Made by a program: the position numbers and the translations under genes. This document shows, piece after piece, positions 15,282-23,149 of a stretch of DNA of 31,830 nt (the stretch's first letter is position 1; each line of letters begins with the position of its first letter). Under the pieces are notes generated by a model. That model was given only the letters and a program-made list of their open reading frames with translations, searched no databases and was not told the DNA's origin. Where the stretch lies: NCBI GenBank assembly GCA_948762645.1, contig CAQBRY010000007.1, positions 2,808-34,637 on the forward strand. Reading direction: 5' to 3'. This DNA is from an uncultured Eubacteriales bacterium. GTDB taxonomy: Bacteria > Bacillota > Clostridia > Oscillospirales > Acutalibacteraceae.

Positions 15282-15839
15282 CTAAGTCGTTTCGGATTGT
15301 ACAAATAGAGCGTTTAAAGCCGCAACAGCTTCATCTTCCGTACTAAAAACATTGTGTTTTTCCCAGTTTCCCTCGTTATCTTCAAAAACGGTTGCTTCAA
15401 CGGACGGCGTGGTAAATTCTAAGCTGTCACCTTTAGTTTTAGCGTCCGTCATAAATGGTTTAAATTTAACTTTCGGAAACCACTCAACCTTATATTTTCT
15501 TGACCCACCGACCATTTTAGGAACAATATGTCCAAACCCAACATAAATCGGTGTATCCGTTGCGTTAGAGGTTACAAGTCCACTTTCTTCGTCTATCGTC
15601 TGTCCCAAAAGTTCAGCAAATACTGCGTCGTTATCATCGTCAATACCCGCCGTTATTGTACCACTCTTAAATACCGACACTTGCTCTTTTACGGTATCAT
15701 CGGCATACAATGTAGCTTCCGCAAGTTCTATTGCGACTTTACATTCAATCGCACCCGCAAGCGTTTTGACCTCTCCATACGTTTTTCCGTCTTCATTTAA
15801 TTTTGCATATTTAAAACTTTTAAGACCTATACTTGCCAT
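15282..15839 (-). CDS. major tail (tube) protein, phi13 type
   Basis: 185 residues. MASIGLKSFKYAKLNEDGKT, then an AIECKVAIELAEATLYADD segment, FKSGTITAGIDD and YVGFGHIVPKMVGGSRKYKV, match the phi13-type major tail protein, which polymerises into the tail tube. The start overlaps the stop of the upstream gene (TAATG), so the genes are coupled. The chaperone gene follows 12 bp after. Confidence 0.9.
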   Translation of the reverse strand: MASIGLKSFKYAKLNEDGKTYGEVKTLAGAIECKVAIELAEATLYADDTVKEQVSVFKSGTITAGIDDDNDAVFAELLGQTIDEESGLVTSNATDTPIYVGFGHIVPKMVGGSRKYKVEWFPKVKFKPFMTDAKTKGDSLEFTTPSVEATVFEDNEGNWEKHNVFSTEDEAVAALNALFVQSETT

Positions 15840-16192
15840 TATTCATCAACCTTTCCAATATAATAAAAATTCACGGGTATATGATAATATCCCGTGTCGC
15901 TTTCGTATTGTTCGGGGGCTGAATCCTCCCAAATAAAGCCTTTTTGCTTCATAATATTTTTTAGCTTTCTAACTATACCCTTAAAATTTTTCTTTGAAAA
16001 TATATCTATCGTCAAATATACAATTTCGTTTTTATACTCATCATCAGCGAAATTATCGGGTTTTTCATACCACGTATAATAAGTTAAATATGTTTCGGAT
16101 TCCCCAGTAAACCTCAAAAAGTGAACGGGAATTTTTACTCCGTCCACTTCAAAATCTTTTAAAGTTTCCTCTATTATAGGGTTTATATTCAT
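15839..16192 (-). CDS. tail completion/terminator-like protein
   Basis: 117 residues from ATG 16192; a TTG at 16213 is also in frame but has no RBS. MNINPIIEETLKDFEVDGVK, FTGESETYLTYYTWYEKPDN and a VYLTIDIFSK strand fit the small proteins that cap the tail (lambda U / SPP1 gp17 position). The start codon is fused to the stop of the 30-residue mini-ORF upstream (ATGA) and lies directly against a GC-rich hairpin, so translation probably depends on the mini-ORF. Confidence 0.78.
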   Translation of the reverse strand: MNINPIIEETLKDFEVDGVKIPVHFLRFTGESETYLTYYTWYEKPDNFADDEYKNEIVYLTIDIFSKKNFKGIVRKLKNIMKQKGFIWEDSAPEQYESDTGYYHIPVNFYYIGKVDE

Positions 16193-16281
16193 GCGGGGAG
16201 CCCCCGCTGGCAATTCGCGTACATAGCTATTTTAAATTTTTTTGCCTTTCTGCACGCGGATTTTATTTTTAATTTATTCAT
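16189..16281 (-). CDS. mini-ORF coupled to tail completion gene, 30 residues
   Basis: ATG 16281 lies two bases after the gp10-like stop and after AAGGTG, and TGA 16191-16189 overlaps the next ATG. The product is basic (MNKLKIKSACRKAKKFKIAM) and ends ANCQRGLPA. The last codons resemble those of the second mini-ORF at 17310-17369 (ANYKRVLPV). The CxxC-like remnant recalls Com-type zinc peptides, but only loosely. A role in opening the hairpin at the next start is inferred. Confidence 0.6.
   Translation of the reverse strand: MNKLKIKSACRKAKKFKIAMYANCQRGLPA
16193..16207 (-). promoter_or_regulatory. start-codon hairpin, GC-rich copy
   Basis: On the minus strand GCGGGG, loop GCT, CCCCGC directly precedes the ATG at 16192. 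GCGAATT lies four bases upstream of the stem. The same layout, with changed but paired bases, occurs at 17314-17328. Confidence 0.65.
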
Positions 16282-16283
16282 TT

Positions 16284-16676
16284 TTACACCTTCGCTTTCT
16301 GGTTGAAAACTTGCTCCATAGCCCTTAATACTGCGCCTTCGCTTGATTTAACTGCCGACCTTACAAACGCCGTGCCATCAATGTGTTTTGTTCCGTAGTC
16401 CAGCCATAAAGCCTTTTGACTATTACTCATACCATTTTTATCTTTGCCCGTAAAACTTACGTTTCCCACAATATCACCATTCTTATTTATGGAAGGCGTT
16501 TTAGATTTTACCGAATTTACCATAGCCCCAGTTCTTTTGTACTTTTGTGCATTATTTTTTATCGCTCTTTCTAAAATTTCTTGACCCGCTTTTACCATTT
16601 CTTTTGCTAAATTTTCATTTGAGAGCGCTTCGGGAATAACATCTCCTAAATCTACGGACGCGCTAAAATCAGCCAT
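16284..16676 (-). CDS. HK97 gp10-like head-tail protein
   Basis: 130 residues. The region MVKAGQEILERAIKNNAQKY, RTGAMVNSVKSKTP and LWLDYGTKHIDGTAFVRSAV is the HK97 gp10 family signature. It acts in joining head and tail, at the tail-terminator or neck position. Its start overlaps the stop of the head-closure gene (TAATG). Its 3' end carries the RBS of the mini-ORF. Confidence 0.9.
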   Translation of the reverse strand: MADFSASVDLGDVIPEALSNENLAKEMVKAGQEILERAIKNNAQKYKRTGAMVNSVKSKTPSINKNGDIVGNVSFTGKDKNGMSNSQKALWLDYGTKHIDGTAFVRSAVKSSEGAVLRAMEQVFNQKAKV

Positions 16677-17005
16677 TATTTTATAACCCTTTCCGTTATT
16701 ATCTCGGTGTACTCACCCCTCAAATTATAATCATTAACATAAACTATGTTATATAAGCTGCCTTTGAATTTTATAAACATATCCTTTTCAATATTTTTGT
16801 TAGGTGTTCTCAATAGAAAACGTGTCTTCGTCTGCGCAAAATCTGAATTGTTTTTTATTAATTCCGTCCCGCTGATATTTGTAACTTGCGCCCACGTTTT
16901 TAATATTACACCCTCGCTTTTTACTGGAAAGCCGTCTTTATCTTTGCTTTCTTCTAGTTTAATTATTTCTATCTTTTTATTTAAACACCCTGCGTTTACA
17001 TACAA
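16676..17005 (-). CDS. head closure protein (SPP1 gp16-like)
   Basis: 109 residues from TTG 17005, six bases after AGGTGGTG. AGCLNKKIEIIKLEESKDKD, KTWAQVTNISGTELIKNN and RFLLRTPNKNIEKDMFIKFK, then YNIVYVNDYNLRGEYTEI, are typical of the head-tail adaptor/closure family that plugs the connector after packaging. The leader and spacing match those of the tail fibre gene with its AUA start. Confidence 0.88.
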   Translation of the reverse strand: MYVNAGCLNKKIEIIKLEESKDKDGFPVKSEGVILKTWAQVTNISGTELIKNNSDFAQTKTRFLLRTPNKNIEKDMFIKFKGSLYNIVYVNDYNLRGEYTEIITERVIK

Positions 17006-17016
17006 AAAATCACCAC

Positions 17017-17313
17017 CTAAATTAAATTTTGTCTGTGCATATTTAAAATCATTTCTACAACCTTATTTAAGTTATTTTTATCAACATAAAAGCACCGATT
17101 ATCGTACATATCCTGCACCAAAACATACACGCAAATAGAAAAATCCTCGTGGTTATCGCATTCTTCGGAGGATAGACCCGTATATGAATATATAAATTTT
17201 TTTGCGATATCGAGAAAGCCCTTTATTTCGCTAAGTTCTTTTTCGCTTAATTCTTCGGTGGATAACCTCAAATAATTTATGAGATTATCCACCGTTATTT
17301 CGCTTATTTTCAT
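17017..17313 (-). CDS. head-tail connector (gp6-like)
   Basis: 98 residues from ATG 17313. A GTG at 17343 is in frame but the ATGA overlap with the mini-ORF favours 17313. MKISEITVDNLINYLRLSTE, DIAKKFIYSYTGLSSEE and ICVYVLVQDMYDNRCFYVD match the QLRG/gp6-like connector family, which adds a ring below the portal. It follows the capsid gene, as usual. Confidence 0.85.
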   Translation of the reverse strand: MKISEITVDNLINYLRLSTEELSEKELSEIKGFLDIAKKFIYSYTGLSSEECDNHEDFSICVYVLVQDMYDNRCFYVDKNNLNKVVEMILNMHRQNLI

Positions 17314-17369
17314 ACGGGTAACACCCGTTTGTAATTCGCGCACCTAAATTTTTGAAAACACTTTTTCAT
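17310..17369 (-). CDS. mini-ORF coupled to connector gene, 19 residues
   Basis: The peptide MKKCFQKFRCANYKRVLPV runs from ATG 17369, after GAAAGGA, to a TGA that overlaps the connector start (ATGA at 17313-17310). Its end matches the end of the 16189-16281 mini-ORF, with Cys and Tyr exchanged. The two are the only genes in the window with this ending. Confidence 0.6.
   Translation of the reverse strand: MKKCFQKFRCANYKRVLPV
17314..17328 (-). promoter_or_regulatory. start-codon hairpin, second copy
   Basis: On the minus strand ACGGGT, loop GTT, ACCCGT directly precedes the ATG at 17313, with GCGAATT four bases before the stem. Compared with 16193-16207, two base pairs differ and both are compensated (G-C to A-T, G-C to T-A). 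Confidence 0.65.
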
Positions 17370-17412
17370 TCGCCCGCGTTCCTTTCAAATACCAATTTTT
17401 ATGTATTTAGAC

Positions 17413-18567
17413 TTATTCAGATTTCATTTGTAAGACGGCAAGTTTTTGTTGGTCTGTTACTTTTCCGTCAATTTCAACCCAACCTACAACCCCTAAAGCG
17501 TGCTGTGCGGCGTAAAGTTCTTGTAAGACTTGTATTTCAACATCTTTTGTTAATTTAACTGAAAGACCCGTCATATCGCCGTAAATTATAATTTTTTCTC
17601 CCGCTTCAATTTCTGGCGTATTATCCGAAGTATAAACTGGTTTTCCAAGCAAAGTATATCCCCACGCGCTCGTAAAATCACGGTTTAATAAATAATTGCC
17701 GTCATTATCTTTTAGTTTCCTTATCGCCTTTCGCGTACTTCTGTTCATTATAAATACCGCATTTTTTTGGTAGTTATCAATTACGCTTTCTTGTAAATCA
17801 ATTAAGTCATCTGCGCTAATTTTTCCACTTGCGGATGTTTCAATAATATTTGTTGCCCCCGTCAAAATACCTTGACAAGCACTTGTACCCGTTCCGTTTA
17901 AAAGTTCTTTTTCTATAAACTCCGCGATAGCTTCGCTCATCTTCTTAACCACAAAATTTGTAATATCAAAATCACTTTTATTAATCAATGACTTTGATAT
18001 TTTAGTTAAAGCTCCTGCTAAATAGCTCGATAAACTTATGCTCGTAAATTTCCCCGCCGTACTTGTTAAATCCGTAAACTCCGTCGCGTATGCGCAGGTT
18101 ATATCTTCCCCCGCGTTTTCAGCATAATACGGTATAACTAAATCACCTTTAACGTTATAAATTTCTGATAAACTATAAATCGGGCATATTTCTTTTACTT
18201 TCTCAATTATTTTGTTTGCTATCGTCTGTGGCACGACTGCCCCGTTGTTTCCTAAATCAAGATTATTCGCTCTGTTTTCGGTTTTAATTCCTCGAATAAA
18301 GTTAGCAAAAGCCCGTTGCTCCGCATTTTCTATGCTTTCGGATTGTTTCTCCGTTTCTTCTTTTTGACTTTCGTTAATATCATTTTTTCGGGTTTCTTCT
18401 TCAGCTTTAATTGTAGCGTCTATTTCGTCAATTAGTTTTTTAAGTTCATTAAATTTTTTTATTTCTTCCTCTGTCAAAGCCCTTTTTTCACCTTTCGCCA
18501 CGTTTAAAATATCTTGCATTTTATTTTGATTTTCTGCTCTTTGCTCCGTTAAATATTTTAGTTCCAT
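17413..18567 (-). CDS. HK97-family major capsid protein
   Basis: 384 residues. Residues 1-100 form the charged, coiled-coil delta domain (MELKYLTEQRAENQNKMQDI, TEEEIKKFNELKKLIDEIDA), which the protease removes. The mature part begins near residue 105-110 and includes IKTENRANNLDLGNNGAVVP, a P-domain with DLIDLQESVIDNYQKNAVFI, and LLGKPVYTSDNTPEIEAGEK. The start follows AAAGGAGAT, inside the end of the protease gene. It forms the icosahedral head. Confidence 0.95.
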   Translation of the reverse strand: MELKYLTEQRAENQNKMQDILNVAKGEKRALTEEEIKKFNELKKLIDEIDATIKAEEETRKNDINESQKEETEKQSESIENAEQRAFANFIRGIKTENRANNLDLGNNGAVVPQTIANKIIEKVKEICPIYSLSEIYNVKGDLVIPYYAENAGEDITCAYATEFTDLTSTAGKFTSISLSSYLAGALTKISKSLINKSDFDITNFVVKKMSEAIAEFIEKELLNGTGTSACQGILTGATNIIETSASGKISADDLIDLQESVIDNYQKNAVFIMNRSTRKAIRKLKDNDGNYLLNRDFTSAWGYTLLGKPVYTSDNTPEIEAGEKIIIYGDMTGLSVKLTKDVEIQVLQELYAAQHALGVVGWVEIDGKVTDQQKLAVLQMKSE

Positions 18568-19166
18568 AAGTTTTTATCTCCTTTGTTCTTTATTTTTAAT
18601 AGGATATTTTCATAAATTGAATAATCAACTTTATCTATAATTTTAAATATCTTAGCTTTAAAATCATCGCCTCTATACTCAACTTTTGAATTCTTATCCG
18701 CCCTTGTTTCTATGCTCGTTCCTATGTAGCACGGTACTTTTTTATCGTCTATAATTGATACTTCCAGTAAATTCATTTCGTCAATAAATCGCCGCTTTAA
18801 GTTATCACTTACGGGTTCTTCGTGTTCTTTGATAGCCTCAAATCCAAAACTCCAACCCCGAAGTTTTTTATCTTTTGCTTTTTCTATCACCTCCGCGTCC
18901 GTAATTTCGCATATTGCTCTAAGACCGATATTATCTTCAAAAAGTTCAATATTTCCGTCCCTTATACTTCCTAATTTCCTATTTGGCTCGTGGTTTAAAA
19001 GACATAAAATATCTTCGTTTTTGCCGATCGCCCTCTCAAAAGTTTTCGGCATAATCTGCTCTACAAATTTATTTCCGTTTTCGTCTAACATTGGCTTAGA
19101 GTCCCGTGCTACTGCGTTGACATATCCGTCTAAAATTACACTTTTATTGCGTATTTCTATTCTCAA
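18558..19166 (-). CDS. HK97-family prohead protease
   Basis: 202 residues from TTG 19166, which follows AAAGGGGTG at normal spacing and gives the usual start RIEIRNKSVILDGYVNAVAR. The longer frame from 19247 has no RBS. The catalytic histidine is H59 in LLNHEPNRKLGSIRDG and the serine is S106 in LRGWSFGFEAI. It cuts the capsid delta domain during head maturation. It overlaps portal at its start and capsid at its end. Confidence 0.9.
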   Translation of the reverse strand: MRIEIRNKSVILDGYVNAVARDSKPMLDENGNKFVEQIMPKTFERAIGKNEDILCLLNHEPNRKLGSIRDGNIELFEDNIGLRAICEITDAEVIEKAKDKKLRGWSFGFEAIKEHEEPVSDNLKRRFIDEMNLLEVSIIDDKKVPCYIGTSIETRADKNSKVEYRGDDFKAKIFKIIDKVDYSIYENILLKIKNKGDKNLWN

Positions 19167-20352
19167 TTTCTTCACCCCTTTCAATATTTGTAATTTGATT
19201 AGTGTTTGGCGTGTAGATTTCTTTCGTTGAGGGATTAAATAAAACATCTTGAAGACCTAATTTTACAAAATTAAGCCCCAACGGCTCTAAATCTTCCATA
19301 TATCGAACTTCATCTATCTGCATAATGTTAGATTCAAGGGCGGTTTTGTATGCTTCAAAACGAGTCTTAATATCGCCTTTCGTGATTTCTTTCGTATCAA
19401 ACGCAAAATATAAAGACCTCTTTTCTTTCTCAAGTAAAAGGTCTTTATTTAACGCACATTCTACCGCCGCTATTATTGGCATTATCGCTGTTTTTATAAA
19501 TATTTCATAATCAAAATCTTGTGGTACACTAAAAATGTCTAAAATTGAATTATTTGTTGCAATTTTGCTTTCGTTTAACTGCATTTCAACCGACGTACTA
19601 CTAGCTTCTTGGAACTCTAAACCATTATTTAAAATAACAACATTATTTTCGCTTGGGTCTGCATACATCTTATGCCACGCGTCTTTTAAGGCTTTTATCG
19701 CTTCTTTTGTTAGCGCGTTTTGTGATTTTACAAATCCCCGCTTATTTCCACCCGTTGTAATTAATGTCTGTTCAAATTTTATCGTCTGGTACGCTATTTT
19801 TAATAACTCTTGATTTTCTTTAATAACCCCGATTCCATTTACGCCGTCTGTTGTTGCACGAGTAATTTTCAAAAATTCAAAAGGTTTATACGTTCTTCCG
19901 TGTACAGTTAAATCATAGTCTTTAAATATCGGGTCAAAATTCTTTACTATCTGTACTTTTTGTGGCTCTACATAATGTATTGATTGCACGTTGTTTCGCT
20001 TTTTATTTATATACGCGAACGCTTTACCAAAAAGCAAATAATCCCTAACTATCGCCCGCTTAAACTGTACGCCGTTTAATGTATCCTTTGTATCATCATT
20101 TAATAAATTCGGTCGGTTATCGCTTGTAACCTCGATAGTCTTAGATTTACCGTCTATCGTTTCTTCCTTATAAAGTTTTATCGGTATCATACTTACAATT
20201 TCGGATATTAAGTTCACGCACCGCGCAACTGCGGGGGTATTTAATGCTTTTTCTCGGTCTATTTCTTCACCGTATAATAAAGATTTTAATAATACATCGT
20301 CTATCGGCGGTTCCGCACGTTTTTCTTCCCGCTTTCGCTTAAATATATTCAT
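19144..20352 (-). CDS. portal protein, HK97 type
   Basis: 402 residues. The start MNIFKRKREEKRAEPPIDD, then ALNTPAVARCVNLISEIVSM and IPIKLYKEE, GKAFAYINKKRN and DIFSVPQDFDYE, are typical of HK97-family portals. It forms the dodecameric ring through which DNA is packaged. Its RBS AAGGGGTGAG follows the TerL stop. Confidence 0.94.
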   Translation of the reverse strand: MNIFKRKREEKRAEPPIDDVLLKSLLYGEEIDREKALNTPAVARCVNLISEIVSMIPIKLYKEETIDGKSKTIEVTSDNRPNLLNDDTKDTLNGVQFKRAIVRDYLLFGKAFAYINKKRNNVQSIHYVEPQKVQIVKNFDPIFKDYDLTVHGRTYKPFEFLKITRATTDGVNGIGVIKENQELLKIAYQTIKFEQTLITTGGNKRGFVKSQNALTKEAIKALKDAWHKMYADPSENNVVILNNGLEFQEASSTSVEMQLNESKIATNNSILDIFSVPQDFDYEIFIKTAIMPIIAAVECALNKDLLLEKEKRSLYFAFDTKEITKGDIKTRFEAYKTALESNIMQIDEVRYMEDLEPLGLNFVKLGLQDVLFNPSTKEIYTPNTNQITNIERGEEIENRNTQ

Positions 20353-20363
20353 TTACTCACCCC

Positions 20364-22052
20364 TTAAATTACCTGAACAACCCACGAATTATCAGAAAAA
20401 ATAACATCTTGTTGCAAGAGATAAACTGCGTTAATTAGCGCGATTACCATATCTACCTTGCCGCAAGATTTTTTCTTTGTAACATATCTATTCATATTTG
20501 TATCGTAAGTACAGCGTGCATTTTCAAAATTAATCTCTAAAAGCGTGTTTTTTTCATATTCAAATTCGTGATTACTTATCTTTTCATAAAGTAACTTTGT
20601 CGGCGGGTGGAGCGTATCGCTATGTTGGCGAATTTCCACCGTATTATATTTTTTACTCCACTTTTGCGCTGAAGATAGAGCATTATATCGGTCAAAACCT
20701 ATTGCTTTAACTATTACACCGTATTTTTCTTCAATACTAAAAACAAAGTCTTCAACTACACCATAATCAATGGTCTTATTTCCGCAAGCTATACATTTAC
20801 ACGCGTTTATAAATTGGCGGTAGTTTATACGCTCTATTTTGTTTTTCTCGTTAATTCGCCCCTCTGGAATAAAGCAAATTATATCGGCTAAAATTTTCCC
20901 GTCTTGCTCGGTGCAAATCGCAATAGCCGTGTTATCGTTCGTCATAGATAAGTCAACACCTACATAGACTTCACGCCCTTTCCAATCAATTTTATTTACT
21001 CGGCAATTTTGCAAATCTTTTATATCAATAAAACTTTCAGTTCCCGAGCCTTGATAAATAATATTACAATGCTTGGTTAAAAAATTTTCTCTCGCGGATT
21101 CCACAGATATCGCTCTTGCCCGCTTTTTTAATAAATCTTCCCATATTTCGGGTATTTCCAAAGCCACAGGGTTCGCGTGTTTTAAAATTGTATCGTTGTT
21201 TGTCCAATTCTCTTTATCGTCAGGCTCATAAAGCAACGAAAAAACGGTTTCGTCTTTTTGTGCGCCGTCTAAAACTTTTTTCACATAATTTACTTCATCT
21301 TCAAAAGGGTTATTACTTGTTGGATATTTAGTTGAAATAATGCAACCCAACTTATTTAAAATATTAAGTTGACCTGACCGCATAGCTTCTATCGCGTAAC
21401 TATTCGGGAGCGCCCCAACTTCATCCGCTAAAAAGACATTCGGCAGTTTACCGTCCATTCGTGAATTACTGTAATTTAATGGGATATATCGGCTCTCGGT
21501 CAAATTAAATTCTATATAGTCACGCAAAATTTTAAAGCGGGGAAGGGAATTGTAATAATAAATTGCAGGGCTACTTTTTAAAATTTCTTCGATTGCTGTC
21601 TTTACTTCCCGCGATAAACTGCCGTCGGGCGCTACGCTATAAAATTTACTAAATTTCGGTTCCAATAAAAAAAGTAAGACAAAAATTGTTGCCACCGTAA
21701 AGGTTTTAAAATTTTTTCTCCCTACTTCTAAAACTATTGTTTCATACTTTCTTTTGCTTGGATTTTCTCTATAAACCACGCACAAAGCTGCATAAATAAG
21801 CCATTGATACCCGCACGAACAATCATAAATATTTTGACCCGTCTTTAAACCTCGCGGCATAACTAATAGCTTTAAAATATTATCAATCTTACTTAATTTT
21901 TCTTCGTCAACAAAATATTCTTCCGACTTGCCGTTACAAATATTAATAAAATTTTCGCATTGCTTTATAACATACTTCGGTGCTGAAATTTCGCCTTTTA
22001 TCACGCTTTGTGCATATTTATAACTTTTATGGGCAACCAGTTGCCTTTTCAT
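20364..22052 (-). CDS. terL: terminase large subunit
   Basis: 562 residues from ATG 22052; GTG 22067 is part of the AAGGAGGTG Shine-Dalgarno. The ATPase domain shows the Walker A-like stretch LEVGRKNFKTFTVA and Walker B VFLADEVGALPNS. The nuclease domain begins with VYVGVDLSMTNDNTAIAI, giving the first catalytic aspartate, and ends near KVDMVIALINAVYLL with a further acidic residue. It belongs to the lambda-like/HK97 TerL group often paired with P27-type small subunits and HNH nucleases, which points to cos packaging. Confidence 0.94.
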   Translation of the reverse strand: MKRQLVAHKSYKYAQSVIKGEISAPKYVIKQCENFINICNGKSEEYFVDEEKLSKIDNILKLLVMPRGLKTGQNIYDCSCGYQWLIYAALCVVYRENPSKRKYETIVLEVGRKNFKTFTVATIFVLLFLLEPKFSKFYSVAPDGSLSREVKTAIEEILKSSPAIYYYNSLPRFKILRDYIEFNLTESRYIPLNYSNSRMDGKLPNVFLADEVGALPNSYAIEAMRSGQLNILNKLGCIISTKYPTSNNPFEDEVNYVKKVLDGAQKDETVFSLLYEPDDKENWTNNDTILKHANPVALEIPEIWEDLLKKRARAISVESARENFLTKHCNIIYQGSGTESFIDIKDLQNCRVNKIDWKGREVYVGVDLSMTNDNTAIAICTEQDGKILADIICFIPEGRINEKNKIERINYRQFINACKCIACGNKTIDYGVVEDFVFSIEEKYGVIVKAIGFDRYNALSSAQKWSKKYNTVEIRQHSDTLHPPTKLLYEKISNHEFEYEKNTLLEINFENARCTYDTNMNRYVTKKKSCGKVDMVIALINAVYLLQQDVIFSDNSWVVQVI

Positions 22053-22120
22053 CGCGTACTTAAACACCTCCTTAAAAATAAGATTATTGCTCGCGTTTTT
22101 GTCTAACGCGGACGATTAAA

Positions 22121-22516
22121 CTAATTCATCTCACTTGTTTTCGCTCGCGAAATACCCGCGCGGGTTCCGCGCCCGCTTAAAATTTCAAGTAGCGGGTCGG
22201 GTTCATCATTTTCTTTTCTATCCCTCAAAACTGTTATTATCTTCATAAGCGTTACCACCGTTTTATTTGCGCTGTCGGTTGTACGGTTATAATCTTGTAT
22301 GGCGGGGTGGGAATACACATTTTTCCTGCCCTTTACATATTCTTTTGTTACTAAAATTCCTGCCTCTTTTATCGTCGTTTCTAAATCATTTAAAATCCCA
22401 ATTTGTACTTGATATCTTTTAAAAGTTGTCAAAAAGAAAAAATTACTCTCTACTCCGTGCCTTTCAGCTATTTTTAAAATTTCTTTCGCTTGTTTGTTTA
22501 AATCTATTTTTGACAT
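22121..22516 (-). CDS. terS: terminase small subunit, P27 type
   Basis: 131 residues. IDLNKQAKEILKIAERHGVE, FLTTFKRYQVQIGILNDLET and HPAIQDYNRTTDSANKTVVT fit the P27 small terminase family, which recognises cos DNA. The C-terminus is basic and polar (GRGTRAGISRAKTSE). It starts just after the formyltransferase stop and is followed by TerL after about 70 bp. Confidence 0.85.
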   Translation of the reverse strand: MSKIDLNKQAKEILKIAERHGVESNFFFLTTFKRYQVQIGILNDLETTIKEAGILVTKEYVKGRKNVYSHPAIQDYNRTTDSANKTVVTLMKIITVLRDRKENDEPDPLLEILSGRGTRAGISRAKTSEMN

Positions 22517-22519
22517 TTC

Positions 22520-23149
22520 CTACCGCCTTTCTATCTGTAATAATTCATTTCTTTTCAATCTTTGTACGTTAAACGATGGCTCCCACGTCGCGTACTGTTC
22601 GTCTTGCGAAATTTTAGGAGCCGTTCCCTTTTCTATCATCAATACGGCTTTAGATAGCATCTCAACGCCTACTGGAAATATTTTCTTCCACAATTCGTGA
22701 TAATCTTCATTTTTATCAATAAATATATGCTTTTGAAGTAGAATATCTCCACCGTCTATCACATTATTAAGCCAATAAACCGTCGCGCCAGTAACCGCAT
22801 CGCCCATAGCCACAGCCCAACGAACTGCGTCTTGACCTCGATGTCTTGGCAATAGCGACGGATGAAAACCAATAGCACCATATTTTGTTTTTTGTATTAT
22901 TTTATCCGAAATATACCAATGTCAATGTGCCGAAATTACTAAATCCGTGTCATCAGGTATATCTCTTGATACAAGTTTGTCACAGTCACTTATTATCGGT
23001 ATACCTAACTTTAAAGCGTAAACTTGCATTTTATCATAATATTTTTCTTGCGGCGGTGGCGCAACACCCACAATGTTATGCCCGTTTCCATAAAGACTTT
23101 TTAAAACAGCTTTTCCAAAACTTTTTTGACCACAAATAAAAATATTCAT
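22520..23149 (-). pseudogene. phage formyltransferase homologue with in-frame TGA
   Basis: The frame runs 209 codons with one internal TGA at codon 76 (22924-22922); both halves match one family. The N-part starts MNIFICGQKSFGKAVLKSLY and the C-part has FHPSLLPRHRGQDAVRWAV, ATVYWLNNVIDGGDILLQ and ATWEPSFN. HPSLLP and the DxGDIL aspartate are conserved in 10-formyl-THF-dependent formyltransferases (PurN, Fmt). The usual catalytic Asn two residues before His is Gly here. The start overlaps the ABC-GNAT stop (ATGA). The gene may be inactive or read through. Confidence 0.82.

Noticed and set aside
22870..22924. Selenocysteine at the in-frame TGA of the formyltransferase
   Set aside because: No clear SECIS-like stem-loop is seen in the 50 bases after the TGA, and no selenocysteine genes are in view; a mutation is more likely.
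22520..23149. TGA recoded throughout the phage
   Set aside because: Many other phage genes end properly at TGA in overlaps such as ATGA, so TGA is a working stop.
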